DNA from: JANLSE01 sp038214135
GTDB lineage: Bacteria > Chloroflexota > Chloroflexia > Chloroflexales > Roseiflexaceae
Length of the DNA stretch: 12,540 nucleotides
Direction of reading: 5' to 3'
Assembly (NCBI GenBank): GCA_038214135.1
Contig: JBBQSD010000159.1
Location: 1 to 12,540 of the forward strand
Shown piece by piece: positions 7,532 to 12,540 of the stretch (positions are counted from its first letter, which is position 1; each line of letters starts with the position of its first letter). The position numbers and the translations under genes are program-made. The notes under the pieces are model-generated. The model was not told where the DNA came from and searched no databases. It saw only the letters and a program-made list of their open reading frames with translations.

Positions 7532-7588
7532 CGTTCACTCCAAACAGATAATTACTTACTACATTCATCTTTATGGGATAAACCGTAC

Positions 7589-7608
7589 GGACGCGATATA
7601 TCGCGTCC
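7589..7608. repeat. 20-nt perfect palindrome between lipoprotein and xdhC genes
   Basis: GGACGCGATATATCGCGTCC is self-complementary and lies 12 nt past the lipoprotein stop. It could form a hairpin in the transcript that attenuates or processes the message between the two genes, or be another REP-type element. No T-run follows it on the minus strand. Confidence 0.6.
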
Positions 7609-7620
7609 CTGCCCACCCAT

Positions 7621-8916
7621 CTATCGGCCCCAGCGCGTTCGACCTACCAGATCTTGAACCAATACACGCGGCTGCCCACCATCGAATGGCTGCCAGATGA
7701 GTGCTGGTTGTTCGCTGCTAATCATATACAGCGCACCACGTCCATCTGGAGCCCATAGCACTGGGACAGAAAATTCTGGGACGATCTTGGCCGAAGCAAT
7801 AACCGTGCGCTTGGATGGATCGCTGGTAAAGCGCTCAAACGCCGCACCAACAGGAGCATCATTCTGATTATAGGTGAACAGCGCTGTTATGCCATTATTG
7901 CCAGCCCATACGCCCTGAACCGCCGTTGTGCGCCCACTCTCAGATGCCCGTACAACCAGTTCCGTCTGCGTTTGGTCGGCCAAATTGATGCGGAACAATG
8001 CCGGTGTTTCGTCGCCAACCCCATATGGCGTTGCACAATAGATGGCATCACCGGTACTATTCCAAACGGGAACCAAACATAAGCGCGGATTACCGCCTGG
8101 TGGAATCAGTTCAGTCGTTGTTCCATTGGCCATATTCAACACAGAAAGGCCAACAACACCAATATCGCCAGCTGGCGCATCCGGCCCGAAATCGGGAGCC
8201 GTGTAGAGCAACAGTTGTTTGCCATCCGGCGACCATGCTGCCGGAGCGTTACGTAGCCCTGGTATCACCTGGCCATCGGCAGCCGTTTGTGGTGGCGTAT
8301 TGACGAGAAGCTGCGTGATCGGGCCACCATCGGCTGGCAGCGACCAGACCCCCAGGCTCAGTTCGGTGTCGCCAGCTTTGGCACCAGCAAGATCAACAGC
8401 AAAGGCAAGCTGTGTGCCAGATGGGTTAAACATGAGTTGGCGGAACACACCCGTTGCGATTTCGGTACGCTTTTTACCCTGTGGATCGACCTGAACCAGC
8501 AGCATCTTCGTTGGGGCAGCGAACAACAGGTACGCAATCGAGCTATCGGCTGGTGAAATATCGAAGTCAATCAGATTCCCGATCTCATCGGTCAATTGTT
8601 CAATTGTCCCATTCGTCGCAACCCGCGAAAGCTGTTGACGACCATCGATATAATAGATCGGCCCTGGTGGATCGGCACCACGCTGTTGTGTTGGCACAAT
8701 GGTTGGCGGGCCAGATGGCACAGTTGGCGCGGGAGTGATGGTTGGCGATGGAGCCAATGGTACTGTTGCAATGGGCGATGACACTACCGTTGGCACACTC
8801 ATACTTGTGCTAACAACTGGAACAGGGGTATTTACAGCCGGCGCTGCTGATCGCGCTGCACAACTGGCCAGTAGCGCCATACACAGCAACCCTGCAAACA
8901 GGCGTTGGATCGACAT
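7621..8916 (-). CDS. Lipoprotein with TolB/WD40-like beta-propeller repeats
   Basis: The 431-residue protein begins with a lipoprotein signal: a hydrophobic stretch ending in lipobox LASC with Cys19 as the lipidated residue. Residues ~20-75 are a Thr/Pro/Val-rich linker. The remainder shows recurrent PD40-like strands: ISPADSSIAYL, FNPSGTQLAFA, WSPDGKQLLLY, WNSTGDAIYCA and WAPDGRGALYM, as in TolB-type propellers. No catalytic site is visible, so it probably binds a partner or ligand on the outer face of the membrane. Its ATG overlaps the stop of the CoxI-like gene (TGATG, one shared base), so translation is coupled to a cofactor-maturation gene although the protein is exported. Whether it functions with the molybdenum system is not shown by sequence. 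Confidence 0.85.
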   Translation of the reverse strand: MSIQRLFAGLLCMALLASCAARSAAPAVNTPVPVVSTSMSVPTVVSSPIATVPLAPSPTITPAPTVPSGPPTIVPTQQRGADPPGPIYYIDGRQQLSRVATNGTIEQLTDEIGNLIDFDISPADSSIAYLLFAAPTKMLLVQVDPQGKKRTEIATGVFRQLMFNPSGTQLAFAVDLAGAKAGDTELSLGVWSLPADGGPITQLLVNTPPQTAADGQVIPGLRNAPAAWSPDGKQLLLYTAPDFGPDAPAGDIGVVGLSVLNMANGTTTELIPPGGNPRLCLVPVWNSTGDAIYCATPYGVGDETPALFRINLADQTQTELVVRASESGRTTAVQGVWAGNNGITALFTYNQNDAPVGAAFERFTSDPSKRTVIASAKIVPEFSVPVLWAPDGRGALYMISSEQPALIWQPFDGGQPRVLVQDLVGRTRWGR

Positions 8917-9230
8917 CAGGCCTCCAGTGGTTCAACAAACACATCGATGATCCCACCACAGGCTAGGCCAACCTCCCAGGCATCATCATCGGCCACGCCG
9001 AAATGCAGCAGGCGCGCATGGCCGGTTGCTAGGGCTTCCTGGCAGGCATCGAACACGGCACCCTCAATACAACCACCGCTGACCGAGCCAGCCATTGCGC
9101 CACCAGATGACACAACCATTTTGGCACCGATACCACGCGGAGCCGATCCAAGCGTCTTAACAACTGTCGCAACCGCAACACGCTCCCCGCGAGCGCGCCA
9201 TTCATCGATCATGGGCAGAACATCTTTCAT
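8916..9230 (-). CDS. Stand-alone XdhC N-terminal domain (CoxI-like), small
   Basis: Only 104 residues, corresponding to the XdhC_CoxI domain alone. Diagnostic motifs are TLGSAPRGIGAKMVV (26-40), GSVSGGCIEGAV (48-59) and GLACGGIIDVFVEP (88-101), including the conserved cysteines of SGGC and ACGG. In full-length XdhC this domain precedes the Rossmann domain; here the Rossmann part is the separate gene at 6809-7531. Together they probably act in loading sulfurated molybdenum cofactor into a hydroxylase encoded elsewhere. The start at 9230 is chosen because AGGAG lies 7 nt upstream; upstream in-frame starts reach into repeat DNA. It overlaps the lipoprotein gene by one base. Confidence 0.88.
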   Translation of the reverse strand: MKDVLPMIDEWRARGERVAVATVVKTLGSAPRGIGAKMVVSSGGAMAGSVSGGCIEGAVFDACQEALATGHARLLHFGVADDDAWEVGLACGGIIDVFVEPLEA

Positions 9231-9328
9231 AGAGTGACTCCTATGGAGCGCCAGATAATGCATACACAGGCCGATTGTGGATTCATGGTACCACAGTGGA
9301 GCAGGAATTGGGGGAATATGGGCCTTCC

Positions 9329-9407
9329 CATCCGCAGGCTGAAGCCTGCGGCTAGGGGATGGTGTTGCCCATAGCATGAGCCCCCAGCCGCAGGCTGAAG
9401 CCTGCGG
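9329..9407. repeat. Two direct copies of the 20-nt palindromic repeat
   Basis: CCGCAGGCTGAAGCCTGCGG occurs at 9332-9351 and 9388-9407 in the same orientation, between the metallo-hydrolase stop and the CoxI-like start. The first copy shares a longer 30-nt exact match (9329-9358) with 230-259 near the left end of the window, so the mobile unit is larger than the palindrome. Confidence 0.85.
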
Positions 9408-9420
9408 CGTGGTGTGGCGG

Positions 9421-10350
9421 CTAGATGCCTAATTTCTTGCGCCAGTAGCGTGCCAACCCCTGCCAGCATTGATCGACTGCGGCGACCTGGCTATAGAGTA
9501 CTGCAGCGGTGCTGGCCTGTTCACCAAAAACGGCAAGCTCGTCGTTGGCTAGTTTCTGGAGAGCCGCAATCTGGGTTGCCTCATCGCCGCCTCGTTCCAT
9601 TTCTGTGCGAACCAATGCGGCCCATGCAAGAGTACGCTGGCGCACCTCGCCAATATGGCGTTGCGGATTGCCATACGCCCCGAAGTGAGTCAATAATAGC
9701 ACCGTTGGATGCAGCGCTTCCATGTGTTGCCAGGTACGCTCCCAACCCTCAAGGTCAATATCGGGCGGTGGCGTAGCCGGGCGGCAGTAATGAAACCCTG
9801 GCATCTGCACCCCCGCATCATCGCCACACCACAATGCGCCACTGGCCGGTTCGTGATACAACACATGATGTGAGGCGTGACCTGGTGCATCATAGGCAAT
9901 GAGCGTGCGTGTGCCGAGTGCAATCTGTTCGCCATCAGCCAGGATGCGCACGTTTTCCGCTGGAACAGGCAGGAACGCACCCCATAGATAATCAAGCTGA
10001 TCGCCATAGAGGCGTGCGGCACTACGCATGAGTTTTTCTGGATCAATCAGATGCGGGGCACCGCGTTGGTGAACATACACGCGCAGGCGTGGGTTACGCC
10101 GCAGGAGCATGCCTGTGGCACCAGCGTGATCAAAATGAATATGGGTCAGCAGCAGCGCCGATAGATCCTCAACTCGAATGCCATTGGCAGCTAGCCCTGC
10201 CTCAAGCCCTGGTAACGCACTGGTTGGGCCTGGATCGACAAGCGCCAGTTGATCGCCCAGCAACAGATAGGAGGCAACTACCATTGGGTGGCCAAGATGC
10301 ATCGTATCGATCAGCCGAATATTCTGTGGAAGTACCGATTGTGTTGCCAT
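9421..10350 (-). CDS. Metallo-beta-lactamase-fold hydrolase
   Basis: A 309-residue protein with the binuclear-metal site of the MBL superfamily: THIHFDHAG gives His70, His72, Asp74 and His75; DAPGHASHH gives His158; CGDDAG gives the bridging Asp177; THFGAY gives His222. The N-terminal strand pattern (SYLLLGDQLALVDPGPT) is typical of glyoxalase II-like and general MBL hydrolases. The C-terminal ~85 residues are mostly helical and have no recognised motif. Likely a cytoplasmic thioester, lactone or other ester hydrolase; the substrate is not readable. TTGGAG lies 4 nt before the ATG. It follows the aminotransferase gene by 62 nt on the same strand, so co-transcription is likely. Confidence 0.88.
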   Translation of the reverse strand: MATQSVLPQNIRLIDTMHLGHPMVVASYLLLGDQLALVDPGPTSALPGLEAGLAANGIRVEDLSALLLTHIHFDHAGATGMLLRRNPRLRVYVHQRGAPHLIDPEKLMRSAARLYGDQLDYLWGAFLPVPAENVRILADGEQIALGTRTLIAYDAPGHASHHVLYHEPASGALWCGDDAGVQMPGFHYCRPATPPPDIDLEGWERTWQHMEALHPTVLLLTHFGAYGNPQRHIGEVRQRTLAWAALVRTEMERGGDEATQIAALQKLANDELAVFGEQASTAAVLYSQVAAVDQCWQGLARYWRKKLGI

Positions 10351-10412
10351 ATGGCTCCAATGCAGGCAGCTGCGCGTGGCAGCAGCCGGAAACCCTTCAG
10401 TCGCTGTCGCTA

Positions 10413-11564
10413 CTATGCCAAAGCCCGTCCCAAGCGCGCAGCAGCTTCGATCAGATCTTCCGTTCCATAGAGGCTATGCGCCAGGCGTAGTGTATTGGTG
10501 CCCCCGCCATGTACATAAAAACGCGATCCAGGAATATAGGCAACTCCCTGCGCTTCTGCATGCATCAGGAGCTGTTCTGCCTGCATCCCATCGCGCAGCC
10601 GAACCCATGTGAAAAAGCCACCACGCGGCACAACAACCTCACACCCCTGCGGCAATGTTGCGCGGAGTGACGCCGCCAACACACTGCTGCGTTCGGCATA
10701 GGTTGCTCGTAAGCGTTCAATCTGTGGCTCAAAGCGGCCAGCCAAACAGAACGCAGCAACTGTCATCGCCGTGAAGTGATTTGCGCCACCGCCACTATCG
10801 AGCACACCACCGCCTGCAATACGCTGAATCAATGCTGGCGCACCCGTCAGCCAACCAAGCCGTAATCCGGGAGCAAGCGACTTGGCAAATGATCCAAGCC
10901 GCAGCACGATTCCAGATGAATCCATGCTCCATAATGATGGTGGCGCAATGCTATCATAGGCCAGATCGCGATAGACATCATCTTCCAGGATCAGTAGATC
11001 CTCGCGGGTTGCCAGATCGATCAACGCCCGCCGCCGCTGCATACTCAGACTCGCCCCCGTCGGATTGTTGAACGTTGGCACACAATAGAGCATACGCGCC
11101 TTACGTCCACGACGCTTGACATCTGCCAATGCTTGCTCAACAGCTTCAATCCGCAAGCCATTATCATCTGCTGCAACCGGAACGAGTTCGAATGGATGAT
11201 CGCGCAAGATCCGAACAGCATAGTGGTAGGTTGGCGATTCAACCAGCACAACATCGCCTGGTTGGGCTAGGAGTGTACACACCTGATCGAGGCCAAGAGA
11301 ACTACCGCCAGTAATGGTAATGCCCTCAGATCCGGGATCGCGCCCTTCGGTGAGTGCAATTCGCGTTCGCAACCAGCCGATCAGTGGGCCAGCACCTGCT
11401 GCACTACCATAGGCAAGCGTATCTGTGCCAAACCGCTCAATCGCTTCGATGGCAGCAGAGCGCATTCCATCAAGCGGCAGCAACGCCGGATCGGGATGAC
11501 CCCAGCCGAGATCAAGAATACCTGGGCGCAGCACCAACTGAACAATTGCATGATCACTCGTCAT
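10413..11564 (-). CDS. PLP-dependent aminotransferase, class I fold (MocR/LysN-like catalytic domain)
   Basis: A 383-residue fold-type I enzyme without the GntR-type helix-turn-helix of MocR regulators. Hallmarks are the entry YGSAAGAGPLIGWLRTRIA (52-70), GGSSLGLDQV (86-95), PTFNNPTG (163-170, Asn167), LEDDVYRDLAY (193-203, with the PLP-pyridine Asp and the Tyr) and SFAKSLAPGLRLGW (225-238), with Lys228 as the Schiff-base lysine. The carboxylate-binding Arg is in TNTLRLAHS near the C-terminus. The pattern resembles 2-aminoadipate/aromatic aminotransferase relatives; the substrate is undecided. The ATG directly follows the stop of the DsbA/FrnE-like gene (TAGATG), with GAGGG inside that gene as ribosome site, so translation is coupled. 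Confidence 0.9.
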   Translation of the reverse strand: MTSDHAIVQLVLRPGILDLGWGHPDPALLPLDGMRSAAIEAIERFGTDTLAYGSAAGAGPLIGWLRTRIALTEGRDPGSEGITITGGSSLGLDQVCTLLAQPGDVVLVESPTYHYAVRILRDHPFELVPVAADDNGLRIEAVEQALADVKRRGRKARMLYCVPTFNNPTGASLSMQRRRALIDLATREDLLILEDDVYRDLAYDSIAPPSLWSMDSSGIVLRLGSFAKSLAPGLRLGWLTGAPALIQRIAGGGVLDSGGGANHFTAMTVAAFCLAGRFEPQIERLRATYAERSSVLAASLRATLPQGCEVVVPRGGFFTWVRLRDGMQAEQLLMHAEAQGVAYIPGSRFYVHGGGTNTLRLAHSLYGTEDLIEAAARLGRALA

Positions 11565-12158
11565 CTATCCCTCAGCGAGCCGATCACACACCTGGCGCAT
11601 GGTTGCAACGGGTTGTGCACCAGAGAGCAGGTAGCGATTCTCGAATACAATTGCTGGAACACCATTGAGGCCATAGGCACGCGCCATTTCGATATCCGCA
11701 TCAACCTGGATCTCAAGATCGGCATCGTTGAGTGCGGCCCGGAATGCCTGCTCATCCAGCCCGACCGCGGTTGCGATGGTTGCCAGATCATCGGCACTTT
11801 CAATAGCGCGGGCATGCAGCCAATAGGCATCGAACACCACCTGGTGGTATTCAGCACCCTTGCCCTGCGCCTCGGCATATTTCGCACCAATCAGAGCTGG
11901 GCGGCTGTTCTGACCAAATGGCCCCTCGTTCATCTCGATTCCATGCTGCTCGCGAGCCATTGCGTGCAAACGCGGACGCGTTGCTTCGATACGGGCAAGA
12001 TATTCTGGCGGAATGGGTGGCGAACCAGCCGGACGTAATTCATAGGATCGCCAGTGAATATGCACATCGTGGGATTGGGCGAGCTCCTTCAAACTGAAGG
12101 AGACGATAAAACACCATGGTCAGACGAAATCCGACCAAACATCGATCCTGATCGTCAT
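11565..12158 (-). CDS. DsbA/FrnE-like thiol oxidoreductase with in-frame TGA: candidate selenoprotein
   Basis: Read from the ATG at 12158 the frame gives MTIRIDVWSDFV, then TGA at 12120-12122, then PWCF and an unbroken frame to the TAG at 11565-11567. Taking TGA as selenocysteine yields 197 residues, near family length, with active site U13-P14-W15-C16 where relatives have CPWC. FrnE-like features follow: an inserted helical region (about 45-145) with NSRPALIGAKYAEAQG and VVFDAYWLHARAI, then the cis-Pro loop GVP (166-168) and SGAQP. No Sec signal, so probably cytoplasmic. AGGAG lies 7 nt before the ATG, and a SECIS-like hairpin follows the TGA. It leads an operon with the aminotransferase. 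Starting at the downstream TTG (12092) would remove the first strand and the whole active site. Alternative: a recent nonsense mutation. DsbA/FrnE identity is secure; selenocysteine is inferred. Confidence 0.75.
12084..12102 (-). promoter_or_regulatory. SECIS-like hairpin downstream of the in-frame TGA
   Basis: On the minus strand CUCCUUC (12102-12096) pairs perfectly with GAAGGAG (12090-12084) around the loop AGUUU (12095-12091). The loop starts 24 nt after the UGA (12122-12120) and has G at its second position. Known bacterial SECIS elements have a short apical loop with G in the first two positions, roughly 16-37 nt from the UGA. A further G-C pair (12104 with 12083) is possible if U12103 is bulged. 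The element is within coding sequence, as bacterial SECIS must be. Confidence 0.65.
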
Positions 12159-12165
12159 TGGTTTG

Positions 12166-12170
12166 CTCCT
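12166..12170 (-). promoter_or_regulatory. Shine-Dalgarno fixing the start of the TGA-containing gene
   Basis: AGGAG on the minus strand, 7 nt from the ATG at 12158. It is the best ribosome site in this region and supports a start upstream of the TGA, not downstream of it. Confidence 0.75.
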
Positions 12171-12188
12171 CTGCAATAGTATTTGGGG

Positions 12189-12217
12189 ATGCTAACCCAG
12201 AAGCGCATCCTGGTCAA
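12189..12217 (-). promoter_or_regulatory. Sigma70-like promoter for the DsbA/FrnE-like operon
   Basis: On the minus strand TTGACC (12217-12212, five of six bases of the -35 consensus) is followed after exactly 17 nt by TAGCAT (12194-12189, four of six of the -10). An A-rich tract just upstream (about 12218-12235) could act as an UP element. Transcription would start near 12182, leaving a leader of about 24 nt that contains the Shine-Dalgarno. Confidence 0.5.
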
Positions 12218-12234
12218 ATCAGTTTTTTCTTTTA

Positions 12235-12307
12235 TTTCGCTATAGCAGCAGCTTTCGCCGCTGCTATAGCGAAAGGAATCTCTTTGGGGAGGCGTAGCCT
12301 CCCCAAA
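12235..12307. repeat. Two adjacent hairpin-forming repeats in a divergent intergenic region
   Basis: The first hairpin has 15-bp arms TTTCGCTATAGCAGC (12235-12249) and GCTGCTATAGCGAAA (12260-12274) around 10 nt. The second has 11-bp arms TTTGGGGAGGC (12283-12293) and GCCTCCCCAAA (12297-12307) around GTA. They lie between two divergently transcribed starts, so they are not terminators of either gene. They resemble dispersed repeat elements or structured operator DNA. Confidence 0.7.
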
Positions 12308-12428
12308 CCCCACCAGCATACAGCCCTGGAGCAATTCTGGTAATGAAATATTCTCCCCGTGTGGCCTGGCCAACCCTTCATTCCGCACTCAATCAGCGTA
12401 TGCTCTTGGCAACCCAGGAGGTAGCTCC

Positions 12429-12540
12429 ATGCGTGCAAAGCGTTTGCGATGGGTGGATCTGGCGGCACCCGCAATTGCGATGCTTTCCAGTACGATTTTT
12501 GCGTTGATTATAGTGCTGGCTGGCAACGGCTATGTATTAT
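12429..12540 (+). CDS. N-terminus of an unrecognised membrane protein (partial)
   Basis: The frame opens with ATG at 12429 and runs off the window after 37 codons. AGGAGG at 12416-12421 sits 7 nt upstream, a strong ribosome site. The N-terminus MRAKRLRWVDLAAP is basic and is followed by a hydrophobic span (AIAMLSSTIFALIIVLAG). That indicates a first transmembrane helix with the N-terminus inside, or an uncleaved signal. A TATGCT at 12399-12404 might be a -10 box, with only a weak TTCATT upstream. Too little is present to name the family. Confidence 0.65.
   Translation, partial: MRAKRLRWVDLAAPAIAMLSSTIFALIIVLAGNGYVL

Noticed and set aside
4970..9230. Selenium-dependent molybdenum hydroxylase system (YqeB/YqeC type) linked to the selenoprotein candidate
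   Set aside because: The proteins here read as ordinary XdhC, MocA-like and molybdopterin-binding families. No YqeB- or YqeC-like protein or SelD is visible, so a selenium link to this cluster is not supported.
9329..9407. CRISPR array
   Set aside because: Only two spaced copies of a perfect palindrome occur, with identical copies scattered elsewhere in the window, and there is no regular repeat-spacer pattern and no cas gene.
11496..12038. A 180-residue plus-strand frame opposite the aminotransferase and DsbA-like genes
   Set aside because: No recognisable domain or ribosome site, and the opposite strand carries two convincing protein families across the same bases.
11565..12092. A 175-aa DsbA-like protein starting at the TTG at 12092
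   Set aside because: This start has no suitably spaced Shine-Dalgarno (the AAGGAG nearby lies after it) and would delete the first beta strand and the CxxC/UxxC active site. The upstream ATG with AGGAG gives a family-like N-terminus.
12235..12307. Rho-independent terminators
   Set aside because: Both hairpins lie between divergent starts, and the only T-rich tract is on the 5' side of the first hairpin on the plus strand, so neither gene would be terminated by them.

Overview
The window (about 56-57% G+C by eye) looks like the chromosome of a free-living, probably aerobic bacterium. Several traits recall filamentous Chloroflexota (class Chloroflexia): Thr/Pro-rich linkers in exported proteins, a two-piece XdhC system, and many perfect palindromic intergenic repeats. 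That placement is an inference from style; there is no rRNA or marker gene here to prove it.

Layout. Positions 1-133 hold the tail of an unrecognised gene. A 287-bp repeat-bearing gap leads to an NAD(P)-dependent aldehyde dehydrogenase (421-1848, +). This converges, across a perfect 34-nt palindrome, on a secreted HExxH metallopeptidase-like protein (1910-3025, -). Divergent from the peptidase is a two-gene ABC-2 exporter (ATPase 3161-4096, permease 4093-4875, overlapping ATGA).

From 4970 to 9230 everything is on the minus strand. It forms a maturation set for molybdenum hydroxylases of the xanthine/CO dehydrogenase type: a CoxI-like XdhC N-domain protein (8916-9230), a beta-propeller lipoprotein overlapping it by one base (7621-8916), an XdhC Rossmann-domain protein (6809-7531), a MocA/MobA-like nucleotidyltransferase (5965-6606) and a molybdopterin-binding protein (4970-5944). 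The hydroxylase subunits themselves are not in the window.

Upstream on the same strand is a compact group: a DsbA/FrnE-like thiol oxidoreductase (11565-12158), a PLP aminotransferase starting immediately after it (10413-11564) and a metallo-beta-lactamase-fold hydrolase (9421-10350). A new plus-strand membrane-protein gene begins at 12429.

Main discovery candidate: the DsbA/FrnE-like gene has a promoter-like pair, a strong Shine-Dalgarno and an ATG at 12158. After 12 codons it meets an in-frame TGA (12120-12122) exactly where the first cysteine of the CPWC active site belongs. Reading continues to a complete family-like protein. Directly after the TGA lies a 7-bp perfect hairpin with an AGUUU loop starting 24 nt downstream, which fits bacterial SECIS geometry. 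This is best explained as a selenoprotein with a U-P-W-C redox centre that ordinary gene calling would truncate. A recent nonsense mutation or sequencing error remains the main alternative.

The intergenic DNA carries several repeat families: a 20-nt palindrome in four full copies plus one fragment, heptamer-based CAGGAGT repeats, a long GC-rich hairpin read into the 3' end of the mocA-like gene, and single palindromes between other genes.
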